DNA of 64,000 nucleotides, taken from the NCBI GenBank assembly GCA_039621445.1, contig CP154955.1, forward strand, positions 6,680,010 through 6,744,009, in the 5' to 3' direction. The position numbers and the translations under genes are program-made. Shown here one piece after another: positions 21,801-29,369 of this stretch. The DNA is from Euglena gracilis. Lineage: Eukaryota; Euglenida; Euglenophyceae; Euglenales. The notes under the pieces were generated by a model. That model did not search any database. It was not told the DNA's origin and saw nothing but the letters and a program-made list of their open reading frames with translations. The first letter of the stretch is position 1. Each line of letters opens with the position of its first letter.

Positions 21801-22012
21801 CGAACAAGTTCCCTTACCCAACCTTTGCTCCAATCAGGTAAGATGCAAATGGCATCACAAGGGTCCTTTTGCAATTTCATTGCCACCTTTGGCCACAATG
21901 TCCAGGGGGGGTTCAACCAAACCGTACCCCCCCTCCCCATGGTACCGCCAAAGCATTTTCCTTCTCGGTCAAATATGATGTGCACTGAGAATTTTGGGTA
22001 GAAGCAAAACAA
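18632..22012 (-). CDS. pol: Pol: NPPW domain end, protease, reverse transcriptase, RNase H (inner element)
   Basis: 1126-codon ORF. Residues 30-90 are the second half of a methyltransferase-like domain (LNPPW at 33-37, ILPDWSKGW at 57-65). Residues 160-285 are a retropepsin-like protease with active-site DTGA at 169-172. RT spans about 390-680: D505 in FSILDLKQAF and the catalytic YIDD at 566-569, with SQTFPVPKK and GLTNASQQFQ as other RT blocks. RNase H spans about 720-860, with D730 (RVDASG), E781 (RELETYA), D808 (LTDHQS) and D856 (ADILSR). The last 60 residues run out of frame past the integrase start. The nearest ATG lies inside the NPPW domain, so the natural product is a longer Gag-Pol polyprotein. 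The order protease-RT-RNase H-integrase identifies Ty3/gypsy. Confidence 0.95.
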   Translation of the reverse strand: MFCFYPKFSVHIIFDREGKCFGGTMGRGGTVWLNPPWTLWPKVAMKLQKDPCDAICILPDWSKGWVRELVRKASKKLYFPPGTKLFEVDGKPMGGVRWGVWALLIEGNKPPANTSNPKKPKVVHLKSRMVKKRYPPTGIEKFSKDRQLLIRTRVVLGNGEEQNMDILVDTGAEANLIRQGLVSEHLMYSAEHPLRFETANGQALSGGGRCTKVVMKLQGEVSDDTPPTDFEYDVEFYEANIKVDAILSYPWLVRTKIGIFPHHRALVVEEPELTFLFGVRDHRRKRQGKVPCTLPQGGGVANLEKFGFHLPMEGFDQRGQTLDEHSLKILGKNLEMANENPLPIRKMIIAREGEGNNETESEEEERIRKLREEIFGRYDGTVFRSKVQPDPPVRGPYGYAFIPLQEGARPTRQKPFFMHGERKEALEKITQDWIDMKFIEPATTKNSEWLSQTFPVPKKSADFPWRGVVDMRGPNSQSRRCNYPLPKIEDILVKHGANQMFSILDLKQAFHQQPLHPDSRPITCSFTPKGLYQWRVNVMGLTNASQQFQQMMDDRLAPVRDIATPYIDDILVGTTVGEGEDLLEAHKRDLCRVLDLLAEEIFVVDPKKAELFIKEVEFCGQILGHGTRRPAPGKLRAIEKWEVPTTITALRAFLGFTNYYNTYIHMYAQVAAPLQDKLKVSREEGKKGSKKWVEFGEVEHKAFEELKKRLCSGLILQRVDPDKPFALRVDASGYAVGATLEQLKEGNGTPTPQDILDKKTVPVAFMSRKLTEGQRKWTPRELETYAIILALQKWESWIGLQPILVLTDHQSLEAWAKEVLDTPSGPVGRRARWHQIFSKYDLTVGYIPGKENTIADILSRWAYPASQALRDISKHGSAEDKREMEELIREEREDEKNCLLVKVKNQPNARNLWIRGVVTRSGKEVAPNFVDDASRRGTESVEGPGGINTTEDAHSQGPREFGSKKGKRRVTFWDGVDPAGNLVTNPKLPTNELPRGGTGGGGAPPTPSATPKLTKSVWERDWVVAYTECPTWKEIWLATQNDGEWPKGVKVHKDRMFLRRNCVSHFLFKNSLYKRFMNSWDMLVRKKCGISSFCGTHGLMKKGHVFSMKVVPKIVSRAKQVQGGRL

Positions 22013-22740
22013 TCCACCTCGGCCCTCCTTTGAAAATTCTCCTCAATCATTTGCACAAATGAATTCCGAACGGCATAATCTTCACGCTTAAAGGAAAACT
22101 TTTCCTCCTTAAAATCAAGGGCCGAAAGAAGGTACTCGACCAATTTTTCAGGTACCCTCCATTTTTGTTGAGTGCTCACCCTCATTCCGTTTCCTCCCAA
22201 TTGTTCTTTGTGAACCAAACCACCCCCCTCACTCACAATCAAATGGGGGCAGGTTTTCCCATCACAAAGTTTGTCCTTCAAACTCAACAGATTTTCACTC
22301 CCCCAAATCCGAGTGGGTTTTTGATATCCCCAATCTGAAAATTGACAATAATCCACATCGATGAAATTCAAATTTTGCACACAATGCCTTTTTGGCAAAA
22401 GTCCCGTTCGGGGATTTTCAATCCACCATAATTTGGGCTGAAAATATTCCACGATTTCCAAAGTTTTTGTCACTAGTTGGTCTGCCCACTCCAAATTTCT
22501 TTCTCCCACCGTCTTACCACGACTATACTCCGTGCAAGGCACACTAGCCGTTATGACTTGGAAATATCCAGGGGGGTATACTCGATACTCCCACTCTAGG
22601 ATGTCCACGGGATGGGTTGGGTGAAAACCTGGGTTGATGTCCACCGAAATCACCTCATACCCCTTTTCTCGTAAATAATTTCCCACTGAATTTTTCCCAG
22701 GAAAGATGGCCAATGCCCTGGGAAATATTCTAGCCCACTT
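21913..22740 (-). CDS. C5-cytosine-methyltransferase-like domain plus start of NPPW domain (inner element)
   Basis: In the 266-codon ORF (22713-21913): an S-adenosylmethionine-binding motif I variant FPGKNSVG at 4-11; acidic SVDINP at 23-28; catalytic-loop-type VPCTEYS with C60; IENPRTG at 98-104 (ENP in place of the usual ENV); and YQKPTRIW at 130-137, resembling the arginine motif that follows in C5 methyltransferases. A closing segment WRVPEKLVEYLL (185-196) resembles motif X. The ORF then enters a second domain beginning VDCFASTQNSQC (233-244). The outer copy has the more canonical FSGKGSVG in motif I, so the inner S-to-P and G-to-N changes may impair cofactor binding. The ORF is out of frame with both neighbours; the downstream break is in a G run near 21930. 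Confidence 0.8.
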   Translation of the reverse strand, partial: KWARIFPRALAIFPGKNSVGNYLREKGYEVISVDINPGFHPTHPVDILEWEYRVYPPGYFQVITASVPCTEYSRGKTVGERNLEWADQLVTKTLEIVEYFQPKLWWIENPRTGLLPKRHCVQNLNFIDVDYCQFSDWGYQKPTRIWGSENLLSLKDKLCDGKTCPHLIVSEGGGLVHKEQLGGNGMRVSTQQKWRVPEKLVEYLLSALDFKEEKFSFKREDYAVRNSFVQMIEENFQRRAEVDCFASTQNSQCTSYLTEKENALAVPWGGGVRFG

Positions 22741-23111
22741 TTTGTTTGTCCCCGCCTATTCCCACTCAAACAATCATAATAGTTTTGGCTTGGCATGTGG
22801 AATGGGGAGGGATGTGCACGCGAAAGGAATGGGAGGGGATTCGCTTCCCCCTCATACCTCCTTCGCCCGCCTCCGGGCCGTGCCTGCTCTCCTTGGCTCC
22901 GGGGGGTCTTGGCTTCTCGCTCCCTCACTCCATCACGCTGGGCTCGGCCAGCCCATTTGACTTCACTCCAAGCTCCGCTCCCGATCATTTCGTTTGTGGT
23001 AAGATGGTTGGTGGATTGGAGGTTACGGGTGGAAGGGTCGGGTTTAGAAGCTGGGTTGGGGTTTCCACTGCCCGGGGTCATAAACCCCTGAAATTTTCTA
23101 CCCCGGCATCC
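22650..23111 (-). CDS. Post-TAG linker between Gag and methyltransferase (inner element)
   Basis: This reading frame follows directly after the TAG that ends Gag (23112-23114) and is in the same frame. It is a low-complexity, basic, Ser/Pro/Asn-rich linker, then QNYYDCLSG, which matches NNYYGCLSE in the outer copy just before its methyltransferase motif I. The frame is lost near 22730, where the methyltransferase continues in another frame. Confidence 0.6.
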   Translation of the reverse strand, partial: GCRGRKFQGFMTPGSGNPNPASKPDPSTRNLQSTNHLTTNEMIGSGAWSEVKWAGRAQRDGVREREAKTPRSQGEQARPGGGRRRYEGEANPLPFLSRAHPSPFHMPSQNYYDCLSGNRRGQTKSGLEYFPGHWPSFLGKIQWEIIYEKRGMR

Positions 23112-23114
23112 CTA
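23112..23114 (-). promoter_or_regulatory. Gag terminator TAG, candidate readthrough site (inner element)
   Basis: CTT-TAG-GGA context with the frame open for 140 codons afterwards. The outer copy has the same context at 30646-30648. UAG followed by GG(A) with downstream structure is the arrangement used for Gag-Pol readthrough in gammaretroviruses; here the function is inferred. Confidence 0.55.
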
Positions 23115-24233
23115 AAGGCGAACAGGGGGGGCCACCGTTGGTGTAGGGTTATTGTTATTGCCCTTCCCCCCTTTGGCACTAAAATTCTGGTCATAACCTT
23201 TGCCTCTCCCCCTTCCCTTACCACCCTTCCCCTTGTACCCCTGTTGGTTACCCCCATACCATTGGGAGTTATTGTACCCATATCCCTGGGAATTGTTCCC
23301 CCCTTTCCATTGGCTGCCCTTGCCATACGGCTGAAAATTGTTTCTGTTCCACGGGGCTTGTCTAGCAACATACGACATAGTTGGTTGTGAGGGGGGTGGG
23401 ATCCATTGTGCCCCCCCCACCACCGGCCTTTGCACATTGGGTGGGTTCTCCACCGTTGAAAGCGTTGAAGAATTGCTTGATGGCTGCACATTTGAAGATG
23501 AAACCGCAACAGATTGATCAGGTTTTGCTGTTTCTCTGATTTGTGATTTGCTTCTGGCTGGGGGAGGTGTCGTTGCCCTACCCGGGGTTGACCCAGGTGA
23601 ACTCTTCCGACTCCCCGATTGCCTCCCCCCTCGATTTTCAGCACCCACCGACCTTGAACGCCTAAACCCTTGATAGCCTGGGGATGAAACAGAACTTTGT
23701 AAGGCGTCATGCTTGTTTCTGAGTGTCAACTTTGTTTTCACGAGGTTGAAAATATCCTCGGTGGTCAAAATTGGTTCAATTTCCTGAACCTGAAACAAAA
23801 CGTTTGAATCGTCAAACTCTTTGCCATGAAAACTCTTGACTTTTTCATAGGCAGAAATGTCAGGGAAAATGATTTCAAATTCCCCCTCGTGAATTTCCGA
23901 CACTTTTGTGGGTTTTTTCCCAAGTATTCTCCCCAAGCTTTCCGAAACCATTTCTGAATTCCTATTCCCTGGCACCTTCAGGCGTAAAGTTGGCTGATTA
24001 TTCAGCCTCCTTTCCTCCTCATCTGAAACCCATTTTAGGATGAATGGGGGAAGTTTCTGCAACAAAAGTCGTTTTGCTTCCCCCTCCCCGGCATCCTTAA
24101 CCTTGCTCTTGGCCATCTTGAAATTTGCCTGAAATTCAAGCCAGTGCTCAAGGGCTACTTTGCCCATATTAAAAAGGCTCACCTGCTGCCAATTTTGCCT
24201 TGCCCCAGATTCCTGATTCTGCGAAAATGTCAT
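23112..24233 (-). CDS. gag: Gag C-terminal region ending in a G/K/N/Y-rich tail and TAG (inner element)
   Basis: 373 codons. The first 190 residues are a conserved Gag segment (SKVKDAGEGEAKRLLLQKLPPF, then the block FEIIFPDISAYEKVKSFHGK) matching the outer copy at 29.6-30.1 kb. A Ser/Arg linker (RRSRSVGAENRGG, conserved) follows, then a tail rich in Gly, Asn, Tyr, Gln and Lys with WYGGNQQGYKGKGGKGRG, which probably binds RNA in place of a CCHC zinc knuckle; I see no zinc knuckle. It ends APPVRL then TAG. The TAG and the GGA that follows are conserved in the outer copy. Confidence 0.85.
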   Translation of the reverse strand: MTFSQNQESGARQNWQQVSLFNMGKVALEHWLEFQANFKMAKSKVKDAGEGEAKRLLLQKLPPFILKWVSDEEERRLNNQPTLRLKVPGNRNSEMVSESLGRILGKKPTKVSEIHEGEFEIIFPDISAYEKVKSFHGKEFDDSNVLFQVQEIEPILTTEDIFNLVKTKLTLRNKHDALQSSVSSPGYQGFRRSRSVGAENRGGRQSGSRKSSPGSTPGRATTPPPARSKSQIRETAKPDQSVAVSSSNVQPSSNSSTLSTVENPPNVQRPVVGGAQWIPPPSQPTMSYVARQAPWNRNNFQPYGKGSQWKGGNNSQGYGYNNSQWYGGNQQGYKGKGGKGRGRGKGYDQNFSAKGGKGNNNNPTPTVAPPVRL

Positions 24234-24289
24234 TTCCAGGTGACCCCACCCGGCATTAAAATTGATCCCCCCTTCCTTGAGATGGAGCT

Positions 24290-24496
24290 TCAGAATCTTT
24301 TGCTCGTTTCGTCAAGACAATCCTCCCACAGAGCAATTTTCAACTCATCACTGACCCCCCCCCCTCCAGAAGTCAGTTTCCGTAAAAATGCTTCCCAATC
24401 CTCTGAAAATTGCTGCCAATCCTGTGATTTCCCTGAAAATTTGGGTGCAATCAAATTTCTCATCACATGCTGCAATGCTGGGTTTCCAACGCTCAT
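24290..24496 (-). pseudogene. gag: Gag capsid-like segment (inner element)
   Basis: A 68-codon ORF with the pattern typical of the start of a Ty3/gypsy Gag homology region: APKFSGKSQDWQQFSEDWEAFL, then a Leu-rich helix with a CLD turn. The outer copy has PKFSGHAGD and CLDDLGKKQLN at the same place. It is separated from the flanking gag ORFs by frame breaks. Confidence 0.75.
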
Positions 24497-24643
24497 AACA
24501 GGGAGTCGCTGGGGTGCCCCCCCAATGGCACAAATGCCACTGACCTGATTTATTGCAATGCACCCCCCTGTGAACTACTTGATGGTCTGCACCCGCCCAG
24601 GTCTACATCCCAGATTTCACATGGCATCATTGGGGTCACCCCC

Positions 24644-26341
24644 TTAATCCCAAAAATCCCAGATGATTGATTGAGCCGGTGACACCCCCTTAATGCCAAA
24701 AATCCCAGAGTTCGGCTGATTTATTGCCTTGGGCTGGGCCACTTCAGGTGCCTTGGGGTCAATTTGCTGTGTTTTTTCGGCTGAAATTACCTGAACCCTC
24801 CCCTTCATGATTTCCAAACGAGTCTGCAAAGTTTGACACAGTTTTTGCAAACCTTCACGTTGACTCTTTTCACGCTGAAAATCTGTCTGCATGTTCATTA
24901 AAAATGTGAAAAATTGCTGTTTCACTCGATTTTCAACGTCAGTTTGCAATTTTTCAAAATGTTCTTCCTTTTGGGTTTGCCTCAGCTTTTCATCCATCAT
25001 TTGCACCATCATAATTTCCATCATTTTTCTGACCTGGGCTGCCATTTCCCTCCGAACTTCCAATTGAATTGTTGCTTCTGATTTTCCCAGCATTTCAACC
25101 ACCTTATCCCAAGGCACCTCCTGGCTTCCCAGAAATTTCTCAACTGCTGCGACCCTGCCCCCCAGAGCTTTGCTCTCGTTTCTAGTTGCTTCAAATCGCT
25201 GCTGAATTTCCTGGGTTAGGGTCCCAAAACTTGACTTTGATTCGTCCCCCACCATTTTCAGCCCAGCAGCGATTTCAGCAAATTTTTTGTCCACCCCAGA
25301 GCATAGCTCACGATTTGCTTGTCGAATTACCAAGATTTCCTTCTGAAAATCTGACTTAATTTGCTCAACAGAATGCAAACAAATTCCAACTTGCTCGACC
25401 AACCCACCTGGTGCAAACAGTTTGTTTTGGACATCGTTTCCACGGCTCTCAAGTTGTGCCAGTTCACTGCCCAGAAAATCTCGTAACTTTTTCTCAAAAT
25501 CATGAAATTTCCCTTCGATCTGCCTTTGAACTTCGATCCCCAAAAGTTGTTTGTGGCAGTTTGCAATGTTTTCAACTGCACTCCCCCCCTCTTGGCACCG
25601 TAAAATAAATTGGCTGACTGATTGCTGAATTTGCTCCTGACTTTTTTTCTTTTCGTACTCAAACTGGCTGCACATTTCAGCCGTTTGTTTCTCCAAATTT
25701 TCATGGATGAATTGCAAAAGTTCTGCTTGTGCTCTGGCATTTTTTTCAGCCAAATTCTTCTCAAAATTTTCCAGCCGATTTTCAATTACGACCTGGGGGG
25801 GAATTATGCTCTCCCAGTTAGTTATGCTTCGGCTCAATTCCTGTAAATAGCAATCCACCCCATATGCCCATTGGTCCCATGAGTCAAAATCATCACCCCC
25901 CATCATCTGACAATTTGATTCGGGGGGCTGTGATTCATAAACAGGGGGCTGAAAAACAGGTAATTCTGGTTCCATTTCCTCATCCCCCCTCATTTGCATG
26001 TTAGACCCTACTTGATTTAACAGCCCGGCTGGCCCCCCTATGGCCAGATTGCCAGATTCAGCTGTTAAAACTGCTGATGTTAAATTTTCAGGGGCTGGCT
26101 GTGTCGAAATTGACATCCCCTCGCTGGCTGTTAATCTGCGGTTAACTGAAAATCTGTCCTCCAATAAAAGTACAGGTTCACCCCCCTCGATCTGTGGAAT
26201 TTGTGTCCCAAAATCTGGACACTGATTTCCAAACTGGCTGTGCAGCTGGGGGGTTTGCATCAGAAAATCGAAATTCGCAGAAAATTCTGGCAAATTTTGT
26301 TCAAGATTTTGATTTCTGGGTGGTACCCAGCCTGCTGCCAA
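24644..26341 (-). CDS. gag: Gag long coiled-coil segment (inner element)
   Basis: A 565-codon ORF (first codon TTG, immediately preceded in frame by TGA). After about 170 residues of low-complexity sequence, residues from about 175 to 520 are strongly helical with heptad spacing and many Glu, Gln and Lys: ENRLENFEKNLAEKN, then SQEQIQQSVSQF, then repeated Met-rich KMMEIMMVQMMDEKL. Such a long coiled coil is unusual in Gag of Ty3/gypsy elements and may drive particle assembly. The outer copy at 27.8-29.3 kb is clearly homologous, including SQEVPWDKVVEM. Confidence 0.85.
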   Translation of the reverse strand: MAAGWVPPRNQNLEQNLPEFSANFDFLMQTPQLHSQFGNQCPDFGTQIPQIEGGEPVLLLEDRFSVNRRLTASEGMSISTQPAPENLTSAVLTAESGNLAIGGPAGLLNQVGSNMQMRGDEEMEPELPVFQPPVYESQPPESNCQMMGGDDFDSWDQWAYGVDCYLQELSRSITNWESIIPPQVVIENRLENFEKNLAEKNARAQAELLQFIHENLEKQTAEMCSQFEYEKKKSQEQIQQSVSQFILRCQEGGSAVENIANCHKQLLGIEVQRQIEGKFHDFEKKLRDFLGSELAQLESRGNDVQNKLFAPGGLVEQVGICLHSVEQIKSDFQKEILVIRQANRELCSGVDKKFAEIAAGLKMVGDESKSSFGTLTQEIQQRFEATRNESKALGGRVAAVEKFLGSQEVPWDKVVEMLGKSEATIQLEVRREMAAQVRKMMEIMMVQMMDEKLRQTQKEEHFEKLQTDVENRVKQQFFTFLMNMQTDFQREKSQREGLQKLCQTLQTRLEIMKGRVQVISAEKTQQIDPKAPEVAQPKAINQPNSGIFGIKGVSPAQSIIWDFWD

Positions 26342-27029
26342 TCAAAAAATCTTCCATTTCTCTCAACCGGTCTGGGTTTGGTACACCCTCCCCCTCCGTT
26401 TCACAGTCACTTTGATACGACGGGGGGGATTCTGCCCACTGAACCAGCTGATTTTCCCCTTCTGGCTGTGAATTTTCCCCCTGTGCAGTTATCATCCTTA
26501 CGGGGACTGAGTTTTCAGGGCTAACCCCTGATTTTTCAGACGAGAAATCTGAATTATCATCTGAGGCAACCTGTGATTGTGTGTTAAATGACTGGGAGCT
26601 GGGAATTGAATTGAATTGAAATTGCTTTGAGATTGAAGATTGGCGAAGGGAAGCTGCAGAAAAGCCTGAATGATTCCAACCACTCAACCAATCAGTTGAT
26701 TGAAACAACCCCTCAGATTCCACAGATTCTGCAGGTCTGACACTCTGACTGCGGGGGCTGGTTTCTGAAAAATCTGCTGGCTGTCCTGAAAAATTCTGTG
26801 ATTCCACATTCACAGATTCAGCGACATTTGTGTTTGATTCTGAAAAATCTGTGACCATGCCAAAACTTTCAGCAAGTTTCCTGCTGGCTGTGCCATCAAA
26901 ACTTTCCGTTTTTTTTGGGCTGAAAACTTTTTTGCCGACAGGGCTGGCAAAAACTTCTGTGATTGTCGTGTTCAGGGATTCTGAAAACTCTTCACTGACA
27001 GGGTCAGTGAAGCAACCTCTGCTTACCAT
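26301..27029 (-). CDS. gag: Gag N-terminal segment starting at the LTR/PBS junction (inner element)
   Basis: The frame opened by the ATG at 27029-27027 runs to 26301; the same frame is open further upstream into the LTR. The first residues, MVSRG, are encoded by the primer-binding site. It is Ser/Glu/Asn-rich with repeats of the type F-(T/A)-x-PV-x-(E/K)2. It ends about 40 bases inside the next gag ORF in another frame; an extra G near 26339 would account for the shift, because the downstream AAGW motif is continuous in the outer copy. Confidence 0.7.
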   Translation of the reverse strand: MVSRGCFTDPVSEEFSESLNTTITEVFASPVGKKVFSPKKTESFDGTASRKLAESFGMVTDFSESNTNVAESVNVESQNFSGQPADFSETSPRSQSVRPAESVESEGLFQSTDWLSGWNHSGFSAASLRQSSISKQFQFNSIPSSQSFNTQSQVASDDNSDFSSEKSGVSPENSVPVRMITAQGENSQPEGENQLVQWAESPPSYQSDCETEGEGVPNPDRLREMEDFLIGSRLGTTQKSKS

Positions 27030-27734
27030 GTTCAGGGCCGCACCCCCCTCCCGTGCCGGGGCCAGGCCAGGCCCCCCCTCGCCGGGGTCCGTCCCCCCAG
27101 CCACCAGCCCGTGGGGGGGTGCGGGTGCCCCCGCCGGAACCGGGTTTTTTCCCAAAAATGGTGGGCTCAAGTCATTTTCGGGTGTTTCCCCCGGGTTCCC
27201 TCCCGGCTGGGACTCCCCGCGTAGGATCGGAAACAACATTTCAAAAATTCCCCAAACTCCCATTGAAAACCTTTGGTGCTATCCTTCGAAATGTGGTTTG
27301 CCAACCCAAAAAATGCAAATAGCACAAAGAATGCCACACACCAACACCGATGTCCGGAAGTCCACACACACCGGAATGGGTCAAAAAGGTGGCCGGAGAG
27401 CGTCCGGCAGTTGGAAAATCCCCTGTCACTATTGAATCAATCCACTTCCACCGTAGAATTCAATACTTGTCAAATATCCAAGAAGTCTTGATGACTTGAA
27501 TTCCGCTTCCAAAACTTCAAATTCCGATAAAAAAAAAAAAAAAAACCCACAAATGTCTGTGAAATGGGGATAATTAGTTACCTTTGGGGTTTTTGTTCAA
27601 ACTCGAGAATGAATTGGAAGGTTTCCGAAAAGTGAATTTAAGCGCGCACTTAGCGATGTTGTGCGCGACTTTGAAAAATGGTCCTTTGGGTGTCCCCCCC
27701 CCCCTAGACCGTTGACGACCCCCAACGGTCTACA
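27029..27734 (-). repeat. 5' LTR of inner element
   Basis: A 706-bp copy of 14884-15592 in the same orientation. TSD CCAG follows at 27735-27738. The primer-binding-site-like TGGTAAGCAGAGG lies at the complement of 27028-27016. Confidence 0.96.
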
Positions 27735-27738
27735 CCAG

Positions 27739-29369
27739 CCACAGCGAAATAACTGTCGATGGACAGACATTTTTTTCAGAATCAACCAGAATGTATTCTG
27801 AATCAAAATTTTCTGGGGTGCAATCTGCAAATCTGGGTTGCACTGCATCATCATCGGGGGTGTTCAATGTGGCAACATCAAAAACCCAGGTGGAGGAGGA
27901 TGAAGAAATGGAACCCCAGCCACCTGATTTAGGAGTTCAGGTGGGGGGGGCTGACTTTTCAGAGTGGGACGCATGGGATAATTGGGCCCAGGGGGTGGAC
28001 TGCCAATTAGCTGAGCTGAACCGAAGTTTAACTCACTGGGAAAGTATTATACCCCCCCAGGTTGTTGTGGAAAACCGGCTGGAAAATTTTGAGCGAGAAT
28101 TGGGTGCAAAAAAATCTCGAGCACAGGCCGAACTTTTACATTTATTCAGAAAAATGTGGAACGGCGAAATGCTGAAATTTGCAGCCAGTTTGAAGAGCAA
28201 AAACAGAAAAGTCAGCAGGCAATTCAGCAGGCAGTCAGCCATTTTATTTCACAGTGCCAGCAAGGGGGGAATGCTGTGGAAAATTTTGCAAACTGCCACA
28301 AGCAACTTTTGTCAATCGAAGTTGAAAGACAGGTTGAAGGAAAATCCCAGATTTTTGAGAAATCTGTGAAGGACTTTTTGGATGGGCAGTTGAGCGAAAT
28401 TTTGAAAAGGGAGAAGGAAATTGAAGTCAGATTTTCAGGACTTTTTGACCAGGTTGGGATTTGTTCTCGGGCTGTGGGAGAGAACAAATTGGAGTTGCAA
28501 AAAGAAATTTCTGCACTTCAGAATGCAAACCGTGAGCTGTGCTCTGGGGTGAATCGACGATTCACTGAAATTGCTGCTGGGCTGAAAACTGTTGGGGAGG
28601 AGTCTAAGACAAATTTTGGGACACTAGTAAGTGAAATGCAGCAGCGATTTCAGACAGTGAATCAGGAGAGCAAAGCTCTGGGGGACAGATTAACTGGGAT
28701 CGAGAAATTTCTGGGCAGCCAGGAGGTGCCTTGGGACAAAGTTGTTGAAATGATGGGGAAAACAGAAGAAACGATACAAATTCAGGTTCGGAGGGAAATG
28801 ACAGCTCAGGTCAGAAAAATGATGGAAATCATGATGACCCAAATGATGGAGGAAAAAATGAGACAAGTGCAAAAAGAAGAACATTTTGACAAGCTGCGAA
28901 ATGACATGGAAAATTGTATGAAACAGCAGTTTTGTGCGATTTTGGGCAAAATTCAAACAGATTTTTCAAAGGAAAAAAGCCATGGGGAGGTTGTCCAAAA
29001 TCTGTGCAACATTATTGAGGCACGGTTGAAGGCCATTGAAGGGAGGGTGCAACAAGTTTTGACTGAAACAGTTCAGCCCAAGGCATCTACGGTGACACAG
29101 CCCAAGCCAGTTTTTAAGCCGAATTCTGGTTTTGTTGGAATTAAGGGAGTGAAGCCGGTTCAGCCAATTGAAATCTGGGATCTTAATCTGGGATTGGAAG
29201 GGGGCCCAGATTTAGGGGATGGATCATTAATGGTGGGCCAGGTGAGTATCAATGCCATAGGGGGGGCATCTGAACGGTCACCAATGATGACTGTGGCGTC
29301 TGCAGCTACACAACACATTTTGCGAAATGTTGTTGTCCCGAAATTTTCAGGTCATGCAGGTGATTAGCC
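27739..29369 (+). pseudogene. gag: Gag coiled-coil segment of outer element
   Basis: Resumes the outer gag after the inner insertion. ORFs 27791-28369 and 28156-29367 overlap by a frameshift near 28150; together they cover an acidic stretch, WDAWDNWAQGVDCQL, and then the same long coiled coil as the inner Gag (ENRLENFERELG, SQQAIQQAVSHF, RKMMEIMMTQMMEEKM). The end contains KPNSGFVGIKGVKPVQP, shared with the inner copy, and VVVPKFSGHAGD before a TAG stop not present in the inner copy. Confidence 0.85.

Larger units (their letters stand above)
14880..27738 (-). mobile_element. Inner Ty3/gypsy chromodomain LTR retrotransposon with methyltransferase domains
   Basis: Minus-strand element 14884-27734 (12.85 kb) with LTRs 27029-27734 (5') and 14884-15592 (3'), flanked by the 4-bp duplication CCAG (14880-14883 and 27735-27738). 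On the minus strand the LTR starts TGTAGACC and ends CCTGAACA. The 5' LTR is followed by TGGTAAGCAGAGG, and the 3' LTR is preceded by GTCGCAAGGGAGGGGG, the same polypurine tract as in the outer element. The LTRs differ at only about four places (one substitution, two homopolymer lengths, one A-rich patch), so insertion is very recent. The coding order is the same as in the outer element. Protease-RT-RNase H is intact in one ORF; gag, the methyltransferase junctions and integrase carry frame breaks. Confidence 0.95.

Noticed and set aside
19302-22001. Plus-strand ORFs across the inner pol
   Set aside because: Antisense shadows of the protease-RT-RNase H ORF.
14884-27734. Reading the inner element as a plus-strand element
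   Set aside because: PBS, polypurine tract and all pol motifs are on the minus strand.
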